Under the pieces are notes generated by a model. That model saw only the letters and a list, made by a program, of their open reading frames with translations, was not told the origin of the DNA and searched no databases. The translations under genes were made by a program, and so were the position numbers. A stretch of 64,000 bases of DNA, taken from positions 62,001-126,000 of the forward strand of contig NZ_BAABHB010000016.1 in the NCBI RefSeq assembly GCF_039541875.1. The letters run 5' to 3'. The DNA is from Nibrella viscosa (GTDB lineage Bacteria > Bacteroidota > Bacteroidia > Cytophagales > Spirosomataceae). This document shows, piece after piece, positions 7,681 through 16,531 of this stretch (position 1 is the first letter of the stretch; each line of letters begins with the position of its first letter).

Positions 7681-8253
7681 ATGCAGGAAACCAGCGCAGC
7701 CGATCAGGCCCTTCTTGACCGTATTCGCCAGGGTGACGAAAAAGCCTTTGAGATGGTGTACAAGATGAATCGTCCGGCCATTCTCCGGTATGTACTGCAA
7801 AACCACGGAACCGCTCAGGATGCGAAGGACCTGTATCAGAATGTCATGGTAGCTTTTCACGGGAATGTCGCCGACGGTAAGCTGGTGTCTCTGAGCGGTA
7901 AGCTGAGCACCTACCTGTTTAAACTGGCGCAGAACCAGTGGCGCAATCACCTGCGCGGCCAAAAACGCGAGATGCTGGTCGACTATATCGCCGACAACGA
8001 CCTGCCGCCCGGCGAACCGGAAACCGACACGCTCCGGGAAGACAAGTTCCTGCAGCGGTTGATCGACCGGCTGGACGAACGATGCCAACGTATTCTGCAA
8101 CTGTTTTACTACGAGCGACTGTCGATGCAGGAGGTGGCGCAGCGGGTGGGTCTGACGGATGGCGAATCGGCCAAAAAGCGCAAATACGATTGCCTCAATA
8201 AACTGAAGAAACTGGCTGACCGCTATAATACCGACGAGTATGAGCCCGAATGA
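7681..8253 (+). CDS. ECF-type RNA polymerase sigma factor
   Basis: 190 residues. A region-2 helix set spans about 18-95 (AFEMVYKMNRPAILRYV, AKDLYQNVMVAFHG, LSTYLFKLAQNQWRNHLR), then a linker and a region-4 helix-turn-helix at about 125-180 (LDERCQRILQLFYYERLSMQEVAQRVGL). This two-domain layout is that of group 4 (ECF) sigma factors, which switch on envelope or surface functions. Its end overlaps the next gene by 14 nt, and that gene looks like its membrane regulator. The downstream surface genes and the shared leader motif at 10632, 16464 and 17301 make them candidate targets. Confidence 0.93.
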   Translation: MQETSAADQALLDRIRQGDEKAFEMVYKMNRPAILRYVLQNHGTAQDAKDLYQNVMVAFHGNVADGKLVSLSGKLSTYLFKLAQNQWRNHLRGQKREMLVDYIADNDLPPGEPETDTLREDKFLQRLIDRLDERCQRILQLFYYERLSMQEVAQRVGLTDGESAKKRKYDCLNKLKKLADRYNTDEYEPE

Positions 8254-8890
8254 GATGACGAACACCGAACTGATTGATGCCTATTTAGCCGGTCAGCTCG
8301 ATGACGAAGCGCGGCAGCGGGTTGAGGAGCGCATCCGGACCGATGCGGCTTTCAGGCAGGAGGTAGATCTTCAGCGGGCGCTGCTGGAACAACTGAGATG
8401 GCGGGGGCAGCAGGAACTACGCGCCCGGATGCAGCAGTGGGATGCCGAAATCGGCGATGCGGAGGATGGGGTACGCCCCCTCTGGCAACGTCCAGCACTT
8501 TACCTGGCGGCTTCCATCGGCGCGGCCCTGATTGTTGCCGGCCTGTGGCTGACCACCCGCTCAACCACGCCTTCACCTTCAGCGGAGACGTCGGCTGCCG
8601 GCTTCTGGCTGCCGGTAGGCTCAGCCTCAACTGGTATGGGTTTCGCCGGCGACAGCGTTGAGACTGATTCCGTGTGGACGGCTATTGTTCCGGTTAGCGG
8701 AGAACCCGACCAATACCGGTTTACGGATACGCTGTACCTCTACACCCATCCTGACCGGATTAACCCCGGCCGGGTGCGACTAACACAAGACCCGGTCAGT
8801 GGCCGGTACCGGCTGACGGTAAACGACACGGCAACGTTCCTGCTGGAACGGGGCTTCCGCCGGCTTCGTCCGCTTGAACGCAGTAGATAA
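8240..8890 (+). CDS. Single-pass membrane protein, likely anti-sigma regulator
   Basis: 216 residues. The cytoplasmic N-terminal part (about 1-88) has the DAYLAGQLDDEARQRVEERI pattern common at the N-termini of ECF anti-sigma factors and sigma-linked membrane proteins. One membrane helix follows at about 90-107 (LYLAASIGAALIVAGLWL), then a periplasmic domain. It overlaps the sigma gene by 14 nt, which supports tight coupling. No zinc-binding HxxxCxxC motif is seen. Anti-sigma function is inferred from position and topology. Confidence 0.7.
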   Translation: MSPNEMTNTELIDAYLAGQLDDEARQRVEERIRTDAAFRQEVDLQRALLEQLRWRGQQELRARMQQWDAEIGDAEDGVRPLWQRPALYLAASIGAALIVAGLWLTTRSTTPSPSAETSAAGFWLPVGSASTGMGFAGDSVETDSVWTAIVPVSGEPDQYRFTDTLYLYTHPDRINPGRVRLTQDPVSGRYRLTVNDTATFLLERGFRRLRPLERSR

Positions 8891-8902
8891 ACCCGTACGC
8901 CT

Positions 8903-10573
8903 ATGGTACGCCTGACCACGCTGTATTGCTCGCTGGCGCTGCTGAGCGCTGCTGCAATGGCCGGCCCCATACTGCCGCCTACGCATTACAAACACCGCGT
9001 TACCGACGAGGTGTGCCGGCGGATTGCGGCCGCTTACGGCAATCCACTGGTGCGCCCCCGGCTGGAAATCTGGTCTAAACCCGGCCAGATCGCCCTGTTT
9101 GACGTGGAGCCGGGCGGAGTGGTGGTGTTGCGGCTGGACGAGCGGTTGTATGACCGCTGCCGTACCTACGGTCCCGATTCCCTGCATGCGCTGGCCTGCC
9201 TGATCGGGCACGAACTCGGCCATTTCTACCAGCAACAGGGATTTATCCCCGCCTATGGACCGTCATCCGGTCTGGTGAGTCCGCAGCCGGCCCGTACCAC
9301 CGCCGAGCGGACCCGAAAGGAGGCTGAGGCCGACCGGTTCGGGCTGTATTACGGCTATCTGGCAGGCTACGATACCTACCGGCTGTTGCCCAGTGTCCTC
9401 AGAGCGGTGTATGCCGACTACCGGCTCAGCCACCAGCTTCCGGGGTATCCGTCGCTGAACGAGCGGCTGGCGCTGGCCGAGGAGGAACGTCGCCGGTTCC
9501 GGCCGCTGGCGCTGGCGTTTGAGGCTGGTCAACTGCTGTGGATGACGCAGCATTACGAAGCCGCCATTTCCTGTTTTAGTCACGTGCTGAATCAGTTCCG
9601 GAGCAAAGAGGTCTACAACAACCTTGGGGTTATCCGGCTGACCCAGGCGTTGGGTAAAACAGCAACCCGCGAGGTGCCGTATGCGTACCCCTTTGAGTGG
9701 GATCCCGGCCACCGGCTGCGCCTGGGTAGTCTGCGGAGCGGCCCTGCCAACGGCAAACAGGTTGCCGGCTGGCTACAGCAGGCCAAAGAGTACTTCAAAG
9801 GGGCCGAACAACTCGATCCCACCTATGCTACGGCAGCCGTTAACCTGGCCTGCACGTATTCCCTGCTGGGGAATCAGGAAGGCAGCATCAGCACCATTCA
9901 GGAACTGGAAGAAGTCTGCCGGACCCAGCAGGTAGCCGTCCCCGCCAACGCCTATCTGGTCAAAGGCATTGCCTACGCCCAAAATCAACAGTCTGACCGC
10001 GCCAAGCCTTATTTTGCGCAGGCCGTACTGCAGAACGCCTTCCGGGCGGAGTATAACCAGGATGTATTCGATAAAACGCAGCCGCAGCACCTGCTGGCGA
10101 ATCTGATACCCGACTGGTCATCGCTTGAGCGCTGGATACGGGACGCCTGGTCCGGCCCATCGGCGGAGCCCCGGCCGCAGTTGCGCGAAGAAGCGCTCGG
10201 CCCGTTCCGCTTCAATGACTGGCTCCACCGGCCCCTTCCCCGGCGTACCACCCTGCGGGATTCGCTGCTGCTGCCGCACCCAACCCAGCCGGTCAGCATC
10301 ATCCGGCAATCGGCTGCGGGTGTAACGGCCATGCGGTTGCTGACGGCGGATCTGCAAATGGAAATTCTCTCGACCACACCCTCGTACAAAGGAGCTACCC
10401 GCGCCGGGCTGCGTATTGGTCAACCTACCGGTGAACTGTACCGGCGCTACGGCCACCCCGACGTTCAACTACCTCTTACCGGCAACCGCGTCGTCTGCCA
10501 CTACAAATCCCTCGCCCTCCTGGTCGAAACCCGCAACGGCCGCGTGAGCGGCTGGCACGCGTACCGCTACTAA
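8903..10573 (+). CDS. Exported M48-like zinc metallopeptidase with TPR-like repeats
   Basis: 556 residues with a signal peptide (about 1-20). The zinc-binding helix HELGH is at 103-107, with a likely third ligand in KEAEADRFG (E142), the classic M48-type layout. The region after about 210 contains helical repeats (YEAAISCFSHVLNQF, AKEYFKGAEQLDPTYATAAVNLACTYSLLG) of TPR type, probably for partner binding. It follows the anti-sigma-like gene by 12 bp, so it probably belongs to the sigma operon and may process envelope proteins. The substrate is unknown. Confidence 0.8.
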   Translation: MVRLTTLYCSLALLSAAAMAGPILPPTHYKHRVTDEVCRRIAAAYGNPLVRPRLEIWSKPGQIALFDVEPGGVVVLRLDERLYDRCRTYGPDSLHALACLIGHELGHFYQQQGFIPAYGPSSGLVSPQPARTTAERTRKEAEADRFGLYYGYLAGYDTYRLLPSVLRAVYADYRLSHQLPGYPSLNERLALAEEERRRFRPLALAFEAGQLLWMTQHYEAAISCFSHVLNQFRSKEVYNNLGVIRLTQALGKTATREVPYAYPFEWDPGHRLRLGSLRSGPANGKQVAGWLQQAKEYFKGAEQLDPTYATAAVNLACTYSLLGNQEGSISTIQELEEVCRTQQVAVPANAYLVKGIAYAQNQQSDRAKPYFAQAVLQNAFRAEYNQDVFDKTQPQHLLANLIPDWSSLERWIRDAWSGPSAEPRPQLREEALGPFRFNDWLHRPLPRRTTLRDSLLLPHPTQPVSIIRQSAAGVTAMRLLTADLQMEILSTTPSYKGATRAGLRIGQPTGELYRRYGHPDVQLPLTGNRVVCHYKSLALLVETRNGRVSGWHAYRY

Positions 10574-10631
10574 CCACCTTCCCTAATTTTCTGAAAAATT
10601 TTGGAGTCCGCCCGGACCTTTGGGTGTGTCG

Positions 10632-10658
10632 GGCTATTCATGACTAAGAAGCGCTTCC
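10632..10658 (+). promoter_or_regulatory. Shared upstream motif, copy 1
   Basis: A 27-nt element beginning GGCTATTCATGACTAAGAAG, closely similar to 16464-16490 and 17301-17327 and partly to 25051-25068. It lies 55 bp upstream of the collagen-like lipoprotein start. Its repetition before unrelated same-strand genes suggests a promoter or leader element, possibly for the ECF factor at 7681. Confidence 0.4.
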
Positions 10659-10712
10659 TTTTTTGTTTTAAGAACCTCTTTTTATTGTCTCACCTTCTAA
10701 ATATTGTGTACG

Positions 10713-11288
10713 ATGAAAACTGCTAAGTCTTTGTCATTCTTCTTATTAGTCTTATTGACGATCGTTAGCTGTAAAGGACCTGCCGGGGAGCCCGGTCCCG
10801 CCGGTGCGCAGGGACCTCAGGGGCCGGCCGGGCCGCAGGGACCCGCTGGTGGCTCCAGCATCATTACATCGCCCTGGACCACGTTTCGGGGAACCAACTG
10901 GAGTATTTCCAGTAGCAACCCTAAATCGGCCCTTGCGATAGCGGAAGATGCCAATATTACCCAGACTACCTTAGAAAGAGGTCTGGTCGTTGGGTATGTT
11001 CGTTTTCCCAGTACGTCTACCAGTTCGACCATCGTATATGCATTACCGATGACGTTTGGAGCGGGAGGTACAACCATCGGCTCAGCAGGGTATGTTGATC
11101 CAAATAGTCGGAAAGGGTACGTGGTCTTCACTTATGACTCACCGAACAACCTGAGTGCGTCAAGCTTTCCGGAACTCCAGTTTCGCTGGTTAATTGTTCC
11201 TGCTGCAACGCTGGCCGGTGGCCGGCTAAAAGCCATTGATTGGCAGAATTACGATGAAGTGAAACAGGCACTCCAACTGGCCGATTAA
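10713..11288 (+). CDS. Collagen-like triplet-repeat lipoprotein
   Basis: I place the start at 10713 (191 residues), giving a clean lipoprotein signal ending in the lipobox TIVSC. Immediately after the acylated Cys are about eight Gly-x-y triplets (GPAGEPGPAGAQGPQGPAGP), a short collagen-like stalk that would trimerise at the outer membrane. A globular domain of about 150 residues follows and is not recognised. The gene is followed 13 bp later by an outer-membrane barrel gene. Stalk-and-head architecture suggests a surface-exposed role. Confidence 0.8.
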   Translation: MKTAKSLSFFLLVLLTIVSCKGPAGEPGPAGAQGPQGPAGPQGPAGGSSIITSPWTTFRGTNWSISSSNPKSALAIAEDANITQTTLERGLVVGYVRFPSTSTSSTIVYALPMTFGAGGTTIGSAGYVDPNSRKGYVVFTYDSPNNLSASSFPELQFRWLIVPAATLAGGRLKAIDWQNYDEVKQALQLAD

Positions 11289-11301
11289 CCAGGTGATGAC
11301 T

Positions 11302-12021
11302 ATGAAAAAGTGCTGGTTACTGCTCTGCCTGGTCAGTCTGGCCGGCTTAGCCTCGGCTCAGAATCATAAACTACTAAGTGTGCGGGTGGGTGGGGGCGTA
11401 TCTGGTTTGACCTTTCCGGCGTCGGTCACGGCAGTCAATGGAAAGCGAACTACTCAGAGCGCATCATCACTCTATACGTATGCGGCCGGCGTTGGGCTCA
11501 ATATTCCCCTGGGTGGTCGTTTTTCCTTACAGCCCGAACTTACTTACGTTCGGAAAAGCTACGAGCTCCGGATGACTGAAGGCGGCATTAATGCACGCGT
11601 TCAGTACTACTTTAACTATGTAGAAGTGCCGTTGCTGCTTCGGGCTTTCTGGGCTAAAAATCGGTTTAGGGTATTTGTCTTTGGCGGGCCTGCCATCGGC
11701 TATGGACTCAACGGTCGGTTCGCGGCTAGTGGAGCTGCCGGTCAGAACTCCCTTTCGATAGCCGGTAAAAGCAGATTTGAAAAAGGCACGTCTACGTCCT
11801 CGTTAGAGTATTTCGATCCGGCGGTGTTCAACCGGGTCGATGTTGCCGCCCAGGCCGGAATAGCCCTAGGTATGCGCATGGGCACCGGTCTTTTATTTCT
11901 CGACGGCCGGGCCAGCCTGGGATTGACTGATTTCAGTCGGAACGAGGAGTCTAAATTCCGCACCGGTATGGTCACCATCGGCTACGGCTTTCCCCTCGGC
12001 GCGATGCCCAATCCCAAATAA
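11302..12021 (+). CDS. PorT-family outer-membrane beta-barrel protein
   Basis: The start is set at ATG 11302 (239 residues), where an AGG lies at good distance upstream; in-frame GTG and ATG codons lie just before. A signal peptide ends in GLASAQ (about residue 19). The remaining sequence is alternating amphipathic strands with PorT-like features (RFSLQPELTYVRKSYEL, YNYVEVPLLLR type) and ends in a strand. It is probably co-transcribed with the collagen-like lipoprotein. Transport or adhesion role is not deducible. Confidence 0.82.
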   Translation: MKKCWLLLCLVSLAGLASAQNHKLLSVRVGGGVSGLTFPASVTAVNGKRTTQSASSLYTYAAGVGLNIPLGGRFSLQPELTYVRKSYELRMTEGGINARVQYYFNYVEVPLLLRAFWAKNRFRVFVFGGPAIGYGLNGRFAASGAAGQNSLSIAGKSRFEKGTSTSSLEYFDPAVFNRVDVAAQAGIALGMRMGTGLLFLDGRASLGLTDFSRNEESKFRTGMVTIGYGFPLGAMPNPK

Positions 12022-12057
12022 GTCTTCTCCAAACACCCTACAACGCTACTGTGTATC

Positions 12058-13755
12058 ATGGAAACTCCCGTACATGAACAGATCCGACAGCTCGTTATCC
12101 GGCACCAAACCGGCTCCAAAGCCCGGCAGATCGAATACTTTCAGTTTGCCGACCATCCGACGCTGACCTTCGGCCGGGCCACTACCAACCACGTCCGGTT
12201 CGATCCGCAACTGGATAACGTGGTAAGCCGCGAACACGGCTGGATCGAAAAAGACCCGAACCAGGCACTGTCCTTTCTGCTGAAAGACAACCAAAGCAGC
12301 AACGGTACCTACCTGAACGGCAAACGGGTTAAGGATACGGTGGCTATCAACCCCGGCGACCGGGTGCGGCTGGGCAAAGAAGGCCCCGAATTCATTTTCG
12401 ACCTCGACCCCCGCCCGATGGGCGAAACGCGGATCGTACCCGTTCGCCGGAACGGTAGCCCCAGGGCCGAGGTGCCACCCGTGATGCCGACGGCCGTAGC
12501 TCCGGAGGCTGGGTCACAGCCGGTCTTGTTGCCGGAGGTTAAGCCCGTCAGTCGTCCCGGTAAGGCTGTCTGGTGGGCCGCTGCCGTGGGCGGTCTCCTG
12601 ATTCTGGGCGCCCTGGCTTTTGCGAATTGGCTGCAAAGCGGGCCAGAGCCGCAGGGGCCTGGTGGCGGGCCGGTGTCTCCACCACCTCCTGCGCCACCAG
12701 CTCCATTGACTAATGCCGAAATAGCGGCCGCGAACAGGGACAAAGTCGTGTACATCGAAAATAACTGGCAACTGTTCGAGATTGAGAGCGGAGAAGACGT
12801 ATATCACCTGCACCTACGCCGGCCTGGCGGGACCCATGCGCTATTTTTAAGACTATCCGACGGAAAAGTTGTGCCGTACCTGGTGCTCCGCAGTGCCATT
12901 ACCAACAATCCTGCTGTCGAAGGTAGACCTATCATAGGAGGAGGTACGGGCACTGGTTTTGTCGTAGGAGCCGATGGCCTCGTTATGACCAATGCCCATG
13001 TTGCGGCCGGCTGGCACGCCCGGTATAATTTTCCGCCCGGCACTTTCCCCGGCTTGTTGCTCGACGAATACGGGAATCGCCTGCGCGATGATGTTGGTCC
13101 TGCGGATGTGGCAGACTGGGTTCCGGCCCGTGGGCGGTTGTTTGCAGTTGAAGCCAGGTTCAGCCAGGGAATCAGTGGAACCAAACTGATACGGGTTCTA
13201 GTCGGTAGAGAACTCGACGGGCGCAACAAAGTCTTGCGGGTAACCTTTGCCGGCCAGACCCAGCGCAGCGAAGCCCAATTAGCCCGCGTATCGGAAAAAC
13301 ACGATGTGGCCACCATCAGGATGAATGTTGGTTCTGACCTGGAGCCGGTAACGCTTAGTAAAGAACCGGTACGGCAGGGACAAAGCGTTGTGGTGATGGG
13401 CTACCCGGCGGTATCACCCGATGAGTATGTCTTGGTACGGACGAAAAACGTGTTTAACCGGAGCGCTGAGTACGTAAAAAAACCGAACTCTTCGGCCAAT
13501 CCGGCGGCTATCAGTCGGATCTTTGATGAACCCGACGATCTGTTCTTCTTCAACACCATGGGTTCGTCGTATGAACTGTCGGTAAACACCACCGGCGCGG
13601 GTAACAGCGGTGGGCCTGTGTTTAACGAAAAGGGGGAGGTAGTCGGCATATTTTATGCCGGCCGGCAGGACGGCAGCGGCACCCGCAATACGTATGCCGT
13701 ACCGATAAAATACGGTCAGGAACTGATGCAGGGTCAATCTGGTATCGGTAATTAA
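12058..13755 (+). CDS. FHA-domain membrane protein fused to a trypsin-like protease
   Basis: 565 residues. The FHA domain (about 25-115) keeps the phosphothreonine-binding landmarks TFGR (37-40), SREH (57-60) and NQSSNGTYLNG (78-88). A membrane helix follows (about 171-192), then a Pro/Gly hinge and a trypsin-like domain (about 220-560) with a full triad: His314 in TNAHV, Asp416 in KHDVATI, Ser517 in GNSGGP. The FHA side would face the cytoplasm and the protease the periplasm, linking phosphorylation to proteolysis across the membrane. Neighbours are a PP2C phosphatase 11 bp downstream and a Ser/Thr kinase. Confidence 0.93.
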   Translation: METPVHEQIRQLVIRHQTGSKARQIEYFQFADHPTLTFGRATTNHVRFDPQLDNVVSREHGWIEKDPNQALSFLLKDNQSSNGTYLNGKRVKDTVAINPGDRVRLGKEGPEFIFDLDPRPMGETRIVPVRRNGSPRAEVPPVMPTAVAPEAGSQPVLLPEVKPVSRPGKAVWWAAAVGGLLILGALAFANWLQSGPEPQGPGGGPVSPPPPAPPAPLTNAEIAAANRDKVVYIENNWQLFEIESGEDVYHLHLRRPGGTHALFLRLSDGKVVPYLVLRSAITNNPAVEGRPIIGGGTGTGFVVGADGLVMTNAHVAAGWHARYNFPPGTFPGLLLDEYGNRLRDDVGPADVADWVPARGRLFAVEARFSQGISGTKLIRVLVGRELDGRNKVLRVTFAGQTQRSEAQLARVSEKHDVATIRMNVGSDLEPVTLSKEPVRQGQSVVVMGYPAVSPDEYVLVRTKNVFNRSAEYVKKPNSSANPAAISRIFDEPDDLFFFNTMGSSYELSVNTTGAGNSGGPVFNEKGEVVGIFYAGRQDGSGTRNTYAVPIKYGQELMQGQSGIGN

Positions 13756-13765
13756 CCCGTTAGCT

Positions 13766-14623
13766 ATGAAAGGCTTATGGCAACGCTGGACCCGCCGGGG
13801 CAACACCCCGGACAGCCCGGCACCGTGGGAAGTGCGGGCTGTGGTCCGAACCGACATCGGTAAACGCCGGTCGCATAACGAAGACGCAGCCGCGTTTGTT
13901 CGCCCTGGCACAGCGTCCGTCCGGACCGAGAAAGGTTGCCTGGCCATCGTGGCCGACGGCATGGGGGGGCATCTGGCGGGTGAGGTAGCCAGTCAGATGG
14001 CACTGGAAACCCTTCGGGAGGTATATTTCCAGCAGAATACCTCACCGGAGCAGGCGCTGAAAACGGCCTTTACCGAAGCGAACCGCCGAATCTGGCAGGC
14101 CGCCCAGGAGCAGACCGACCAGCGGGGCATGGGTACCACCTGCACCGTGGCGCTGGTACGCGGGACGAGCCTCTATATGGGGCATATCGGCGACAGCCGG
14201 CTGTATCATATCGGGATAAATGGTATCCTGCGGCAACTCACCCGCGACGACACCCTGGTGCAGGCGCTGGTGACGGAAGGGGTACTGACGCCGGACGAGG
14301 CCCTGACCCACCCCGACCGTAACCTGCTGACACACGCGCTGGGGATGGAACCGGATCTGAGCCCCCATGTTGAGCAATGGGCCGAGCCGTTGCAGACGGG
14401 CGACCGGCTGCTGCTGTGCAGCGACGGCCTGTACGACCTGCTCGACCCGGCCGAGCTGACAACTGAGCTACTAAATCCATCGATTCACGAAGCCGCCGAC
14501 CGGTTGCTCAACCTGGCCCTCGACCGGGGCGGCCACGATAACGTCACCCTCTTGATTCTGGAGATCAACCCGTCGGCGGTGCTGTCTGCCGACACCGCTA
14601 CCCCGTCTTATGATGCCCAGTAA
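13766..14623 (+). CDS. PP2C-family serine/threonine phosphatase
   Basis: 285 residues carrying the PP2C motifs in order: IGKRRSHNEDA, VADGMGGHLAGE (metal-binding Asp), GMGTTCTVAL, MGHIGDSRLYHI, GDRLLLCSDGLYDLL and GGHDNVTLLIL. It is a soluble metal-dependent phosphatase. It sits between the FHA protease and the Ser/Thr kinase and overlaps the kinase start by 14 nt, so it should reverse the kinase's phosphorylation. All metal ligands appear present. Confidence 0.95.
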   Translation: MKGLWQRWTRRGNTPDSPAPWEVRAVVRTDIGKRRSHNEDAAAFVRPGTASVRTEKGCLAIVADGMGGHLAGEVASQMALETLREVYFQQNTSPEQALKTAFTEANRRIWQAAQEQTDQRGMGTTCTVALVRGTSLYMGHIGDSRLYHIGINGILRQLTRDDTLVQALVTEGVLTPDEALTHPDRNLLTHALGMEPDLSPHVEQWAEPLQTGDRLLLCSDGLYDLLDPAELTTELLNPSIHEAADRLLNLALDRGGHDNVTLLILEINPSAVLSADTATPSYDAQ

Positions 14624-16394
14624 GCAAATTATTCATGACCACTATAAGCTCATCGACAAGATTGGGGAAGGCGGTATGGGCGTAGTGTACCGGGCAACGG
14701 ATCTGTCGCTCGACCGGGAGGTAGCCGTTAAAATGATCCACCCCCACCTGCTTAACGATCCCGTAACGCTGGAGCGGTTCCGGCGGGAAGCCAAAGCGCT
14801 GGGCCGGCTGAACCACCCGAACATTGCGACGCTGCACAGTTTTCTGCAGGACGGCAACGGCCACTATATGGTTATGGAATTTGTAGATGGGCAGAGTTTG
14901 GACAAACTGCTGCTGCAAAACGGACCGGTACCCGTGCCAGTGGCTGTGCAGATCATCCTACAGGCGCTGGACGGGCTGGCCCACGCGCACCAGCGGCACG
15001 TATTGCACCGCGACCTGAAGCCGGCGAACCTGATGCTGACCAAAGATGGGAGCGTCAAGGTCATGGATTTCGGCATTGCCCGGCTGACCGATGCTACGAC
15101 GCAGAAGATTTCGCTGACCGCCAATTTTATGGGAACCTGGCAGTACGCAGCCCCCGAACTGCTGGGAAATGGTTCGGCTTCGACGGCTTCTGATTTGTAC
15201 GCACTGAGTCTGGTCCTTTACGAGTTGTTGACGGGGCGGAGTCCGTTCAATGCCACCACCGTTACCACGCTGATCAACCAGATTCTGCACCAGTCTCCGG
15301 CTCCGCTGCATACGTACCGTACCGATGTTCCTAAAGCACTGGAAGCTATATTGCGAAAGATGCTGGCGAAAAATCCGGCGAAGCGGATTCCGGATGCCCG
15401 ACAACTCTCCGAGCAGTTGCAGATCATTGCACCGTACCGGCATACTATTACGTGGGCATCGACGGATCATTCCGCCACCCGGATCGAAGGAAGCCATGTT
15501 GGCCAAACAGCCGCAGCCACGCGGCAGGATTCTGCCCGGCCCGCACGGCAATGGACTCTTCCGTGGCTGACTGCCCAGCGGTTAAGTCCTGCATGGCTGA
15601 TTTTGCTGGTAGCCACGATTGTTGCCGGACTCATTCTGCTGGTTTACCGCCCAGGTCAAAGCGGTAATTCTGGAACCTTAACGATTACGCCACCTATGGA
15701 CTCGCTCCCGGCAAGAGACACGATAGCCATAGTAGTCCGGCGGGAAGAACATCCTGTAATCGAGACTGAAGAAACATTAGTACCTGCCCCGGAGCCGGCT
15801 AAGACGGAGAAAAAAGCTGTACACCAGCCGGAACGTAAGAATAAGGATCAGGCGAATAACGAGGTAGGTGGTGTACAGCGTGACATTAATGAACCGCCTG
15901 CGCCACAGGCGCCCAAAGCTGGACCTGACCCGGTCAAAGCGACTTACCTTGATCCGGTCGGGCCGATTCCACCGCGATCTGATTCAGTACAGGTTACCCC
16001 ACCCGTGGCGGTAAAAGTAACGTCTACCCTGCCGGCAAATACTTCCATCCGGCTTAATCCGGTGAACGGATCGTCCATTGCAGCTAATATCCTCAAAAAA
16101 GATGATCGGGTACCGTTTGAGGTGGCCGACGATATTGAAGCAGACAACGGACGAGTTGTTATCCGCAAAGGAACTCGGGTCTATGCGACCGTTCTGAATT
16201 TGAACTCCGGTGAACTGGACCGTTCGTTCATTAAATTAGGCAAACACCTGGCGGTTGAGACGAGTAACGGGCAAACCGTCGGACTGGAATACGATGACGA
16301 ATCGGAACTGATTTTTTGGGGCAATAAAAAGCAGGTAGCCGTTCTTCGATCCTTTACCGTCAGAACAAAAGCCCGGTTTACCGCTCAGTTGTGA
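14610..16394 (+). CDS. Transmembrane serine/threonine protein kinase (PknB-like)
   Basis: 594 residues. The kinase domain (about 12-275) has the P-loop GEGGMGVVY, Lys41 (VAVKMI), HRDLKPAN (catalytic Asp135) and DFG at 153-155. A membrane helix lies at about 326-347. The outer part has a Pro/Glu-rich linker and ends in a domain of about 110 residues with VPFEVADDIEADNG and VVIRKGTRVYATV, a beta-rich motif also seen in other bacterial envelope proteins; PASTA repeats are absent. It overlaps the PP2C gene and shares the operon with the FHA protease, a likely reader or substrate. Confidence 0.94.
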   Translation: MMPSKQIIHDHYKLIDKIGEGGMGVVYRATDLSLDREVAVKMIHPHLLNDPVTLERFRREAKALGRLNHPNIATLHSFLQDGNGHYMVMEFVDGQSLDKLLLQNGPVPVPVAVQIILQALDGLAHAHQRHVLHRDLKPANLMLTKDGSVKVMDFGIARLTDATTQKISLTANFMGTWQYAAPELLGNGSASTASDLYALSLVLYELLTGRSPFNATTVTTLINQILHQSPAPLHTYRTDVPKALEAILRKMLAKNPAKRIPDARQLSEQLQIIAPYRHTITWASTDHSATRIEGSHVGQTAAATRQDSARPARQWTLPWLTAQRLSPAWLILLVATIVAGLILLVYRPGQSGNSGTLTITPPMDSLPARDTIAIVVRREEHPVIETEETLVPAPEPAKTEKKAVHQPERKNKDQANNEVGGVQRDINEPPAPQAPKAGPDPVKATYLDPVGPIPPRSDSVQVTPPVAVKVTSTLPANTSIRLNPVNGSSIAANILKKDDRVPFEVADDIEADNGRVVIRKGTRVYATVLNLNSGELDRSFIKLGKHLAVETSNGQTVGLEYDDESELIFWGNKKQVAVLRSFTVRTKARFTAQL

Positions 16395-16463
16395 GGGTTT
16401 AGCTTTTGGCAATGGGTAGCGCATAAAAATGTTGCATGCCCAACCGGACTTTCAAGCAATTTC

Positions 16464-16490
16464 TGCTATTCAGGAGGCAGAAAGGTTTCT
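16464..16490 (+). promoter_or_regulatory. Shared upstream motif, copy 2
   Basis: TGCTATTCAGGAGGCAGAAA and following bases align with the elements at 10632 and 17301. It ends 42 bp before the ATG at 16532. This is the most divergent of the three close copies. Confidence 0.35.
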
Positions 16491-16531
16491 ACAATGCTAC
16501 TCCTCCAGATTATACTTAAGGCTAAATCATT

